A stretch of 20,510 nucleotides of DNA from an uncultured Spongiibacteraceae bacterium (GCA_946480345.1 CAMLJR010000038.1:1-20510), one strand, 5' to 3'; shown: positions 9,724-16,740, counted from the first letter of the stretch. A program made the numbers and translations. The notes: generated from the sequence alone by a model not told the origin.

Positions 9724-9739
9724 CTCTCCAAAAGGAGAG
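9724..9739 (-). promoter_or_regulatory. Hairpin in the pyrB leader overlapping a Shine-Dalgarno sequence
   Basis: The minus-strand RNA reads CUCUCC-UUUU-GGAGAG, a perfect six-pair stem with a four-base loop. The 3' arm runs directly into AGGAAUA and the ATG at 9716. The fold would cover much of the purine-rich ribosome binding site of that upstream start, while the GAGGA before ATG 9698 stays free. It may tune pyrB translation when pyrB is read through from the ABC exporter gene; it has no U-tract, so it is not an intrinsic terminator. Confidence 0.4.
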
Positions 9740-9755
9740 CGGTGATCCAATGTGT

Positions 9756-11546
9756 TTACTGAGCTGCGACCAGTCGCTGATCGCGCGCGGCATTATCGAA
9801 TTGCAGATCGGCCCAACGCGCATACAGCGGCGACGATTGCAGCAACTCGTGATGTCGACCCACCGCCGCCAATCTGCCCTGATCGAGCACGGCGATCTGA
9901 TCGGCCTTAACCACGGTTGCCAGGCGATGTGCGATGACCAATGTCGTGCGGTTCTGCATCAATCGTTCGAGCGCTTTCTGCACCTGGAATTCACTTTCGG
10001 CATCGAGCGCACTGGTCGCTTCGTCGAGCAACAGCAGCGCCGGATCCTTCAGCAGCGCGCGCGCAATCGCGATGCGCTGACGCTGACCGCCGGACAAGCG
10101 CACCCCCTGCTCGCCGACCTGACTGTTATAACCCTGCGGCAGCCGTTCGATGAATTCGCTGGCAAATGCAGCGTCGGCTGCATCGCGCACTTCGGCTTCC
10201 GTCGCATCGGGACGACCGTAGCGGATGTTGTCGAGCACGCTGCCGCTGAACAGCACCGGCTGTTGCGGCACCAATGCGATCTGCGTGCGCAGGGTGTGTG
10301 GATCGAGTTCGCGCAGATCGACACCGTCGAACAAAATCTTCCCTTGCTGAACATCGTAAAAGCGCAATAACAAGTCGATCAGTGTCGATTTGCCCGCGCC
10401 GGAACTGCCTACCAGCGCGGTGGTTTTGCCGGCCGCGATATGGAGTGTCAGCTGATCGATCGCCGCGTGCTCGGAACGCGTGGGATAACAGAAACGGATC
10501 TGCTCGATCTGCACATCGCCGCGCACCGGTTGTGCCAGCGGCCGCGGATTGGCGGGCGCCACGATCAACGATGTAGCCGCGAGTAATTCGAGCAACCGCT
10601 CGCTGGCGCCGGCCGCGCGCTGCAGATCGCCGTAAACCTCACTGATCGCGCCGACCGATGCGGCCACGATGACCGCGTAAAACACGAACGCGGCAAGCTC
10701 GCCGGCGCTGAGACGACCGCTGTTCACGTCATTGCCGCCGACATAAATCATCGCGCCGATCGCGCCGAGCACCAGCGTAATTACCAGCGTGGTGAGCCAT
10801 GCGCGCTGCAAAATACGCCGCTGTGCAACATCGAACGCCGCTTCGACATGCTCGCCAAAACGGGTCGCATCGATCTCCTGGTGGTTGAACGCCTGCACCA
10901 CCTTCACGTTCTGCACCGCCTCGCCCACATAACTGCCGACATCGGCCAGCCGATCCTGACTGGCGCGCGACAGCCCGCGCACGCGGCGGCCGAAAATCAG
11001 AATCGGCGCAATCACCAGCGGCACGCTGATCAGCACCATGCCGGTCAGTTTGGGATTGGAAATGAACATCCAGATGACGCCGCCGATCAGAATCAGCGCA
11101 TTGCGCAGCGCCACCGATACGGATGAGCCGATTACCGTCTGCAACAGCGTGGTGTCGGCGGTGATCGTCGATTGGATGCTGCCGCTGTGAATAGTGTCGA
11201 AGAAGCCTGGATGCAGCCGCACCACATGCTCGAACACGGCGCGTCGTAAATCGGCGCTGACACGTTCGCCGATCCAGGTCACCAGATAAAAGCGCACGAA
11301 TGTACCGCCCGCGAGCAACACCACGATCAGGCCGAATAATTCGAGCGCGCGATTCAGCGCGGCGCTATCGCCGCTGAAGCCATCGTTGACGAGCATGCGC
11401 AGGCCCTGGCCGATCGACAGCGTGACAATGGCGGTAAAAATCAACGCGAGCGTGGCAGCGGCGATGCGCCAACGATAGGGGCGAAGGTATGGGAATATTT
11501 TGGTCAGAACGCCGAGACTGGCCTTGGGTTGCTGCGCCGAATTCAA
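9756..11546 (-). CDS. ABC exporter, fused permease/ATPase (MsbA/BmrA/LmrA-like half-transporter)
   Basis: A type IV ABC half-transporter, probably a homodimeric lipid or drug exporter in the inner membrane. Numbered from the TTG start, the N-terminal domain has about six hydrophobic helices (about 27-310). The ATPase domain shows Walker A GSSGAGKST at about 380-388, the Q-loop in VPQQPVLFSGS, the signature LSGGQRQR at 484-491, Walker B ALLLLDEATSALD and the H-loop AHRLAT. Start choice: TTG 11546 has TGAGG about eight bases upstream and gives 596 residues, normal for the family. GTG 11555 is three codons longer. An upstream TTG at 11651 would add 35 residues without family support. The substrate cannot be read from sequence, and MsbA itself is only one possibility. 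Confidence 0.9.
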   Translation of the reverse strand: MNSAQQPKASLGVLTKIFPYLRPYRWRIAAATLALIFTAIVTLSIGQGLRMLVNDGFSGDSAALNRALELFGLIVVLLAGGTFVRFYLVTWIGERVSADLRRAVFEHVVRLHPGFFDTIHSGSIQSTITADTTLLQTVIGSSVSVALRNALILIGGVIWMFISNPKLTGMVLISVPLVIAPILIFGRRVRGLSRASQDRLADVGSYVGEAVQNVKVVQAFNHQEIDATRFGEHVEAAFDVAQRRILQRAWLTTLVITLVLGAIGAMIYVGGNDVNSGRLSAGELAAFVFYAVIVAASVGAISEVYGDLQRAAGASERLLELLAATSLIVAPANPRPLAQPVRGDVQIEQIRFCYPTRSEHAAIDQLTLHIAAGKTTALVGSSGAGKSTLIDLLLRFYDVQQGKILFDGVDLRELDPHTLRTQIALVPQQPVLFSGSVLDNIRYGRPDATEAEVRDAADAAFASEFIERLPQGYNSQVGEQGVRLSGGQRQRIAIARALLKDPALLLLDEATSALDAESEFQVQKALERLMQNRTTLVIAHRLATVVKADQIAVLDQGRLAAVGRHHELLQSSPLYARWADLQFDNAARDQRLVAAQ

Positions 11547-11574
11547 AGAGAACACCTCAGAAAGAACGGCGCCT

Positions 11575-11602
11575 ATTATCCATGGCGTGGAGGGTGCCGC
11601 AA
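11575..11602 (-). promoter_or_regulatory. Candidate promoter for the ABC exporter operon
   Basis: On the minus strand there is a TTGCGG (-35-like, 3/6 of TTGACA), a 16-base spacer and GATAAT (-10-like, 5/6). The predicted start near 11568 leaves about 22 bases before the TTG start at 11546, enough to include the TGAGG ribosome binding site. This supports the short start. The -35 match is weak. Confidence 0.35.
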
Positions 11603-11678
11603 AGGAAACATACCCCTTTATCGCGCGCTTTGAGCACGGAGCACTGCCCAAGCTGGTTGCGCCAAACTTTTAAACCCA

Positions 11679-11706
11679 TTGCTACATCGCGACCGTGTGC
11701 TATTAC
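11679..11706 (+). promoter_or_regulatory. Candidate promoter for the DUF2971 gene
   Basis: TTGCTA (4/6) and TATTAC (4/6) are separated by 16 bases. The predicted transcription start near 11713 leaves a leader of about 55 bases that contains the CTAATAACT tandem repeat and the AAGGA ribosome binding site. It is a moderate match only. Confidence 0.35.
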
Positions 11707-11710
11707 TTGC

Positions 11711-11750
11711 TCTCGCTTCTTCTAATAACTCACGCTCTCTACTAATAACT
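11711..11750 (+). repeat. Two imperfect 20-bp tandem units sharing CTAATAACT, upstream of the DUF2971 gene
   Basis: CTAATAACT occurs at 11722-11730 and again at 11742-11750, exactly 20 bases apart. The flanking bases are also related (units 11711-11730 and 11731-11750 share 12 of 20 positions without gaps). The 20-base period is close to two helical turns, as seen for tandem operator half-sites. The pair sits between the candidate promoter and the GTG start. Confidence 0.5.
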
Positions 11751-11768
11751 AATCCGTAAGGAACAGCC

Positions 11769-12668
11769 GTGCCGGCAGATACCGTTTCATCTCTCGTCAA
11801 ATTCTGCCCGATCGATACGGGCATCAAGGTTCTGAGCAGTCAATCGTTGCGCTGGAGTGCGCCCCATTTGTTCAACGATCCGTTTGAACTCGACTATCTC
11901 GCCAAGCCCGAGGTCAGCGCCGAGAGTTTGCTCGATGTACTGCTGCGCGAAGCGTTGATCATGCTGTTCGGACCGGACATGCCGACCGGACGCCACAACC
12001 GTTTAGTGAACATCATGGCGCGCTGGCGCGAGCAACAACGGTTCTGCGATGAAGAAGAAGCGCAGGACGTATTGCGCGAACTGTTGGGTCAGATCGCCGA
12101 AATTCAGGCGCGGCAAGTCGAGGAATATTTAACGACATGGCGAAACTTCGCCCGCAATGTGCGTATCGCCTGCTTCTCGGAAAAACCACATAACGTCAGC
12201 TGCTGGCAACGTTTCGCCAATCAGCATCGCGGCATTGCGCTGCGCTTCGAATGTGGCGATGGCACCGGGCTCGCGAAACCACAGCGCGTCAATTATCAAG
12301 CATTCGCACCGACGATCACGAACCAGCAGGAACAGCTCGAAATTATTTACGGCCGCCGCTCGGCGCCAACCGCCGACGAATTTCCGACGAAGCATTTAAT
12401 CAAGGGACGACAAGATCAGGCGGAACAGGAATGGCGCTGTTTCGAAAATTCGCTCGACGATATTCACGACGATCCCGAGCTTTGGTATGACCTGCGCAAA
12501 TTTCCCGCCCATGAATTGCGCGCGGTTTATTTCGGCATGTTGACCTCGGATCGCGATAAAGAATTGGTCGCCAAACTGATGCGCGCGAATTATCCGACCG
12601 CGAAAATTTATCAGGCGTCGATGGTGCCGGGACGGTACGAGATCGAGTTTAGTACGTGGAAGGGATGA
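11769..12668 (+). CDS. DUF2971 domain protein of unknown function
   Basis: A 299-residue soluble protein; I see no signal peptide or membrane segment. I assign it to DUF2971 by several hallmarks. The N-terminal segment has SSQSLRWSAPHLFNDPFE at about 23-40. The centre has ACFSEKPHNVSCWQRFANQH at about 134-153, followed by RGIALRFE. Further on are EWRCF near 221-225 and FPAHELRAVYFG at 245-256. The conserved Asn-Asp-Pro-Phe-Glu and Ser/Trp/His positions look like a binding or catalytic pocket, but no activity is established to my knowledge. GTG start: AAGGA lies six bases upstream. It is the only plus-strand gene between about 1 and 16,388, has its own promoter-like sequence, and overlaps sbcB tail-to-tail by 20 bases. 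Some DUF2971 genes occur in accessory or defence-like contexts, but nothing here proves such a role. Confidence 0.85.
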   Translation: MPADTVSSLVKFCPIDTGIKVLSSQSLRWSAPHLFNDPFELDYLAKPEVSAESLLDVLLREALIMLFGPDMPTGRHNRLVNIMARWREQQRFCDEEEAQDVLRELLGQIAEIQARQVEEYLTTWRNFARNVRIACFSEKPHNVSCWQRFANQHRGIALRFECGDGTGLAKPQRVNYQAFAPTITNQQEQLEIIYGRRSAPTADEFPTKHLIKGRQDQAEQEWRCFENSLDDIHDDPELWYDLRKFPAHELRAVYFGMLTSDRDKELVAKLMRANYPTAKIYQASMVPGRYEIEFSTWKG

Positions 12669-14124
12669 TCTGGTTTTCGTCGCGCCCCTCGCCCTCAACA
12701 GAAGAGGAACAGCTCGCCGCATAGGCCGACAATTGCGCTAATACTGCGCGCCGCTTTTCGTTCAAATCCGTCTGCGCATTTAATTCAGCCAGGCGCAAGC
12801 GAAATTCATCGAGCACGACACTAGCGCCGTAACTGCGATCGGTCAGACGTGCGCGGCAAAATTCCCGCCAATCGTCGAGTTCATCGCTCGACAATGTTTC
12901 CGGAAAATTTCGCGCGCGATAACGGAAAAATATTTCCGGCAGACGCTTGTCCTCGAACACGAACGTTTGCTTGGCAAAATCGCTCGGCTTGGTTTTGCGT
13001 ATGCGCGCCATCGTGGCGCGATCGGCATCGCCGAAAAAACCGCCGCTATAGAGCATTTGTTCCGGATCGGTCAGCGCCGCGCGCTCGGGCGCGATAAATA
13101 CCTCGCGCAATTTCGCCGCGAGCGTTTCCACCGCGATCAATTTTTTCACGGCAAGCTCGCAACGCGCGCGATCTATCAGCAAGCGCTGCGCGAGTGCGTC
13201 ATCCAGCAATTTTTCGGTAACGACAACGGGACAGCGATTGAGTCGAATCGTTTTCAACGGAATGCGCTCGACATCGAGTTCGGCCTGTGCAGTGAAAACG
13301 CGGCGACGAATTTCATCGACCGATAAATCGAGCAGCAATTCGGGTTCCGCGCTCAAATCGAAACAGATAATTTCGTTCGCATTGCTCGGATGAATCGCGA
13401 GTGGCAATACCAGCGCCGCGCAACCGCGCTCGGTCGGAAACATGCCCGAGATATGCAGCACCGGTTTTTTCTGCGCGATATTCAATAGCGCAGCAACTTC
13501 GCGCTTATCGCGCAGCTTGAATAAATAATCGAATAATTTCGGCTGTTTCGCTTTGATCAGTTTCGCGACTGAAACTGTCGCGTGCACATCGGACAACGCA
13601 TCATGCGCGGCCTCGTGTTTCAAATTATTTGCGGCAGTTAAATGTTCGAGCTTGAACGAGGGCTTGCCATCTTCGTGGTTCGGCCACTCGATGCCATCGG
13701 GCCGCAATGCCCGACAGGCGCGCACCATATCGATAATGTCCCAACGCGAATTGCCGTTTCGCCATTCACGTTCGTACGGGTCATAGAAATTGCGATACAG
13801 CGCGAAACGCGTCACTTCGTCGTCAAAACGAATGCTGTTATAGCCGACACCGCAGGTGCCTGGAGCATTTAATTCGCGATGAATTTTTGCGATGAATTCG
13901 CACTCGCGCACGCCTTCGAGTTGCGCAAGTTGCGGTGTGATACCGGTGATCAGACACGCGTCGGGTTGCGGTAATAAATCCTGCGGTGGCTGGCAGTACT
14001 GAACGAGCGGTTCGCCGATGATGTTGAAATCGAGATCGGTGCGAATGCCGGCGAATTGCGAGGGACGATCCTGGGAGGGGTTAACCCCCCAGGTTTCGTA
14101 ATCGTGCCAATAAAAGGTTTGCAC
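12649..14124 (-). CDS. sbcB: Exodeoxyribonuclease I
   Basis: Exonuclease I degrades single-stranded DNA 3' to 5' and acts in recombination and mismatch repair. It has 491 residues (E. coli 475). The DEDDh catalytic residues are all visible with a constant offset of seven from E. coli: D8 and E10 in WHDYETWG, D101 in SIRFDDEV, H174 and D179 in HDALSDV. The SH3-like and helical C-terminal domains follow. The tail after YAASCSSSVEGEGRDENQ is longer than usual and probably disordered. Start: GTG at 14124, with AAGGA seven bases upstream (translation MQTFYWHDYETW). It lies 21 bases downstream of the fumarase gene, so the two are probably co-transcribed. The 3' end overlaps the convergent DUF2971 gene by 20 bases. 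Confidence 0.96.
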   Translation of the reverse strand: MQTFYWHDYETWGVNPSQDRPSQFAGIRTDLDFNIIGEPLVQYCQPPQDLLPQPDACLITGITPQLAQLEGVRECEFIAKIHRELNAPGTCGVGYNSIRFDDEVTRFALYRNFYDPYEREWRNGNSRWDIIDMVRACRALRPDGIEWPNHEDGKPSFKLEHLTAANNLKHEAAHDALSDVHATVSVAKLIKAKQPKLFDYLFKLRDKREVAALLNIAQKKPVLHISGMFPTERGCAALVLPLAIHPSNANEIICFDLSAEPELLLDLSVDEIRRRVFTAQAELDVERIPLKTIRLNRCPVVVTEKLLDDALAQRLLIDRARCELAVKKLIAVETLAAKLREVFIAPERAALTDPEQMLYSGGFFGDADRATMARIRKTKPSDFAKQTFVFEDKRLPEIFFRYRARNFPETLSSDELDDWREFCRARLTDRSYGASVVLDEFRLRLAELNAQTDLNEKRRAVLAQLSAYAASCSSSVEGEGRDENQIIPSTY

Positions 14125-14145
14125 GCAGGCGTCCTTGTCAAAAAA

Positions 14146-15666
14146 TCAGATCAGCTCCAGATGCTGTTCTTCGATTTTCGCTTTCCATATTTGCGGACCG
14201 GTTTTATGCACGGATTCGCCACTCGAATCGACCGCGACGGTGACCGGCATGTCTTTCACGTCGAACTCGTAAATCGCTTCCATTCCGAGTTCGGGGAACG
14301 CGAGCACTTTCGCCGATTTAATTGCCTGCGCAACCAGATACGCGGCGCCGCCCACAGCCATCAGATAGACCGAGTGGTAATCCTTGATCGCATCGATCGC
14401 CGTCTGACCGCGCTCGGATTTACCGATCATGCCGAGCAGGCCGGTTTCCTTGAGCACTTGTCGCGTGAATTTATCCATGCGGGTCGCGGTGGTCGGACCG
14501 GCTGGGCCGACAACTTCATCGCGTACCGGATCGACTGGGCCGACGTAATAAATGAAGCGACCGCTCAGATCGACCGGCAATTTCTGACCGGCGCTGAGCA
14601 TATCGGTCATTTTCTTGTGCGCAGCATCGCGGCCGGTGAGCATTTTGCCCGACAGCAATAACGTTTCGCCGGGCTTCCAGCTGTTCACTTCTTCGCGCGT
14701 GACGGTATCGAGATTAACGCGTCGCACACTGTCGCCCACCTCCCACGTGATATCGGGCCAGTCGTTCAAATCCGGCGCTTCGAGTTTGGCAGGGCCGGAG
14801 CCGTCGAGTTCGAAATGGGCGTGGCGCGTCGCCGCGCAATTCGGAATGATCGCGACGGCCTTATTCGCGGCATGCGTCGGGTAATCCTTCACTTTTACAT
14901 CGAGCACGGTGGTCAAACCACCGAGCCCCTGCGCACCGACGCCGAGCGCATTGATCTTATCCATCAGTTCGAGACGCAATTGTTCGCTGCGATTGCTCGC
15001 GCCGCGCTCGCGCAGATCCTGCATATCGATGGGGTCGAGCAGCGCTTCCTTCGCGAGTAGCATCGCTTTTTCAGCCGTGCCGCCAATGCCGATGCCGAGC
15101 ATACCGGGCGGACACCAGCCCGCGCCCATCTGCGGCACCATGTTCAATACCCAGTCGACGACCGAATCCGACGGATTGAGCATTGCGAATTTCGATTTGG
15201 CTTCGGAGCCGCCGCCTTTCGCCGCGACATGCACATCGACGGTATCGCCCGGCACGAGTTCGTAGTGAATGACCGCTGGCGTGTTGTCTTTGGTGTTTTT
15301 GCGCTCGCCGTCGGGGTCCGACAGGATTGAAGCACGCAGCACGTTGTCCGGATTGGCGTAAGCGCGGCGCACACCTTCGTTGATCATGTCGCTGACGCCC
15401 ATGGTGGCGCCGTCCCAGCTCACATTCATACCAACGCGGACGAATACGGTGACGATACCGGTGTCCTGACAGATCGGACGATGGCCGGTCGCGCACATGC
15501 GCGAATTAATCAGTATCTGCGCGATCGCGTCTTTTGCGGCGGGATTAGCTTCTTTTTCGTAGGCCTTGTGCATGGCCTGAATGAAATCGACGGGGTGGTA
15601 ATAGGAGATATATTGCAGCGCGTCGGCGACGCTCTGAATCAAATCGTCCTGACGAATTACGGTCAT
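14146..15666 (-). CDS. fumA: Class I (iron-sulfur) fumarate hydratase
   Basis: This TCA-cycle enzyme interconverts fumarate and malate with an oxygen-sensitive [4Fe-4S] cluster. It is a single chain of 506 residues with the alpha part (tartrate-dehydratase alpha-like) followed by the beta part. The cluster cysteines are C66 (RPICQDTG), C185 (GWCPPGMLG) and C277 (IIPNCAATRH). GIGIGGTAEKAML and GRDAAHKKMTDM are typical. The length suits the Pseudomonas-type single-chain enzyme rather than the 548-residue E. coli FumA/B. The ATG is preceded by GAGGAG nine bases upstream. The upstream gap to the cold-shock gene is about 200 bases and contains the 26-bp palindrome. sbcB follows by 21 bases. I use fumA as the family symbol; fumB-like naming is equally possible. 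Confidence 0.94.
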   Translation of the reverse strand: MTVIRQDDLIQSVADALQYISYYHPVDFIQAMHKAYEKEANPAAKDAIAQILINSRMCATGHRPICQDTGIVTVFVRVGMNVSWDGATMGVSDMINEGVRRAYANPDNVLRASILSDPDGERKNTKDNTPAVIHYELVPGDTVDVHVAAKGGGSEAKSKFAMLNPSDSVVDWVLNMVPQMGAGWCPPGMLGIGIGGTAEKAMLLAKEALLDPIDMQDLRERGASNRSEQLRLELMDKINALGVGAQGLGGLTTVLDVKVKDYPTHAANKAVAIIPNCAATRHAHFELDGSGPAKLEAPDLNDWPDITWEVGDSVRRVNLDTVTREEVNSWKPGETLLLSGKMLTGRDAAHKKMTDMLSAGQKLPVDLSGRFIYYVGPVDPVRDEVVGPAGPTTATRMDKFTRQVLKETGLLGMIGKSERGQTAIDAIKDYHSVYLMAVGGAAYLVAQAIKSAKVLAFPELGMEAIYEFDVKDMPVTVAVDSSGESVHKTGPQIWKAKIEEQHLELI

Positions 15667-15817
15667 GGGAAAACACTCCTCAGCAACAACGGATCGGCGT
15701 TAAACCCTGTTATTCGCAGGTCACAGCCAATTTGGGTCGCGGGATTCTACACCAGACGGAGCGAGGAATTTGCTGGAATTTAAATGGAGCGCAGAGGAAA
15801 AGCAGAGGGGGGAAACG

Positions 15818-15843
15818 CACTGGAGTCGATATCGACTCCAGTG
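15818..15843 (-). terminator. Perfect 26-bp palindrome after the cold-shock gene, possible terminator
   Basis: The arm CACTGGAGTCGAT is followed at once by its exact reverse complement, giving 13 bp per arm with no spacer. It begins 20 bases after the cold-shock stop. On the minus strand the stem is followed by GCGTTTCCCCCC, so the U-tract is poor. It could be an intrinsic terminator isolating the cold-shock gene from fumA, or a dimeric protein-binding site. The palindrome itself is certain; its function is not. Confidence 0.5.
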
Positions 15844-15863
15844 TGGGACTCACTATATGGAGC

Positions 15864-16073
15864 TTAGATGGGGGTAACGTTTTCGGCTTGTGGGCCTTTT
15901 TTACCCTGGGTAACTACGAACTGTACGCGCTGACCTTCAGCGAGCGTTTTGAAGCCGCCGCTGTTGATCGAGCTGTAATGAACAAACAAGTCTGGACCGC
16001 TTTCCGGAGAAATAAATCCAAAACCTTTGGACTCGTTGAACCATTTGACGGTGCCAGTGCTGAGATTCGACAT
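15864..16073 (-). CDS. CspA-family cold-shock protein
   Basis: A 69-residue single cold-shock domain that binds single-stranded RNA/DNA and acts as an RNA chaperone. RNP1 is KGFGFI at 16-21 and RNP2 is LFVHYSSI at 29-36, with W11 and F12 of VKWFN before them. The length matches CspA paralogues (70 residues). An AGG lies about eight bases before the ATG. The gene is monocistronic by layout: a palindrome lies 20 bases after the stop, and a sigma-70-like promoter about 156 bases before the start predicts a long leader like that of E. coli cspA mRNA. Whether it is cold-induced or constitutive (CspC/E-like) cannot be read from sequence. Confidence 0.97.
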   Translation of the reverse strand: MSNLSTGTVKWFNESKGFGFISPESGPDLFVHYSSINSGGFKTLAEGQRVQFVVTQGKKGPQAENVTPI

Positions 16074-16229
16074 AAAATAACCTGCTAAGAAAAATACTGA
16101 TGCTAACCACGCCTATTGGCGCAGCGGATTGGCTTAGAAATGAGGAAGTTACTTGAACTAACGGAGCGAGGAGAAACTACTTCAGACGCTTCGGAACGAC
16201 AGGACAATAACAGACGCACTTAATAAGCT
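16074..16229 (-). other. Predicted long 5' untranslated leader of the cold-shock mRNA
   Basis: From the predicted transcription start near 16229 to the cold-shock ATG there are about 156 bases without a supported gene. Known cspA-type leaders of about 160 bases fold differently at low temperature and control translation. The leader here has a repeated GCCAAT (two copies, 12 bases apart) and a partial inverted repeat GTTA..TAAC at 16148-16162. I do not see a clear match to the E. coli cold box. Confidence 0.45.
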
Positions 16230-16235
16230 GGAGGC

Positions 16236-16263
16236 AGTCTACGCGACTAATGACGCCTGTCAA
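16236..16263 (-). promoter_or_regulatory. Sigma-70-type promoter of the cold-shock gene
   Basis: On the minus strand there is an exact TTGACA (16263-16258), a 16-base spacer and TAGACT (16241-16236, 4/6 of TATAAT). This is the best promoter match in the window. It points at the cold-shock gene and predicts a start near 16229. Confidence 0.6.
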
Positions 16264-16388
16264 TCAGATTTATCCACGCCATCTGGGGCACTGAACATGG
16301 CTCACCGGCATGGCCGACAGCTTTTAATAAGGCGCTGAGCGCCCGTTTGCCGTAGACTAGCGCCTCATTCACGAACGGACCGTACGCC

Positions 16389-16637
16389 ATGGCAAAGCCG
16401 ACAGCTAGGCTCACCGCGAAAACCAAACAGCCCTCCATCAACGAAACTCGCTCTTCGATCGATGACCAGGTTGAGGCATTTTTGAAAGGTGGTGGCCAGA
16501 TTCAGCAGATCGCGAATGGCGTCAGTGGTCAGGTTTTCGGTGGATCGCGTCATATTTCTCTGGCGAAAAAGCCGACAGAACCGGTCGTACCGGGCTCCGT
16601 CCAGGATCGTTCGCGCAAGGGCAATAACGACTTCTAA
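16389..16637 (+). CDS. Small conserved-looking protein, unknown function
   Basis: An 82-residue basic, hydrophilic protein with no signal peptide or membrane segment. I do not recognise a named family. The N-terminal 20 residues are rich in Lys, Thr and Pro (MAKPTARLTAKTKQP), which suggests a flexible nucleic-acid- or protein-binding tail. A short ordered segment follows at about 24-49: SIDDQVEAFLKGGGQIQQIA, then NGVSGQ. That pattern (a helix, a Gly-rich turn, then GxSG) looks like a real constrained motif and is reminiscent of small gammaproteobacterial proteins of unknown role. The tail is again Pro/Lys/Arg-rich. A weak GGA lies nine bases before the ATG. It sits alone between the divergent cold-shock gene and the convergent aldehyde dehydrogenase, with a hairpin just after its stop. 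Opposite-strand open frames overlap it but resemble nothing. Confidence 0.65.
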   Translation: MAKPTARLTAKTKQPSINETRSSIDDQVEAFLKGGGQIQQIANGVSGQVFGGSRHISLAKKPTEPVVPGSVQDRSRKGNNDF

Positions 16638-16645
16638 GTAGCTTC

Positions 16646-16673
16646 GCCGACCGCAGATGGTTACGCGGCCGGC
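16646..16673 (+). terminator. Hairpin after the small protein gene, possible terminator
   Basis: GCCGACCGC at 16646-16654 pairs with GCGGCCGGC at 16665-16673 (eight of nine pairs; the odd pair becomes G-U in the minus-strand RNA), with a ten-base loop. It begins eight bases after the stop of the small gene. The plus-strand tail GCAAATTTCC is only a weak U-tract. Confidence 0.35.
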
Positions 16674-16697
16674 GCAAATTTCCTCGGCAACATCTCC

Positions 16698-16728
16698 CAT
16701 GCTGAGCTCGTATCTCGAGCCCAGCATG
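16698..16728 (-). terminator. Hairpin after the aldehyde dehydrogenase gene, possible terminator
   Basis: Plus-strand CATGCTG-a-GCTCG is followed by a five-base loop (TATCT) and CGAGC-c-CAGCATG: twelve pairs with one mismatch. It starts 12 bases beyond the dehydrogenase stop. No U-tract follows on either strand, so termination would be weak or factor-assisted. Between two convergent genes it may act in both directions. Confidence 0.4.
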
Positions 16729-16740
16729 CACGGATAACCG

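Noticed and set aside
9678..10370. 230-codon plus-strand open frame across the ABC exporter ATPase domain
   Set aside because: It is antisense to Walker and signature motifs that are clearly coding on the minus strand.
9756..11546. Naming the ABC exporter msbA
   Set aside because: The motifs fit MsbA, BmrA and LmrA equally, and no lpxK or other lipid A gene adjoins it.
16331..16343. GGCGC-TGA-GCGCC hairpin followed on the minus strand by TTATTAAAAG
   Set aside because: It has only five pairs and lies about 400 bases past the nearest minus-strand gene, upstream of the small plus-strand gene. There is no transcript it clearly ends, so I did not call a terminator.
16365..16727. 120-codon minus-strand open frame opposite the small plus-strand gene
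   Set aside because: It has no recognisable motif and no ribosome binding site. The plus-strand frame has a more protein-like sequence and codon use.
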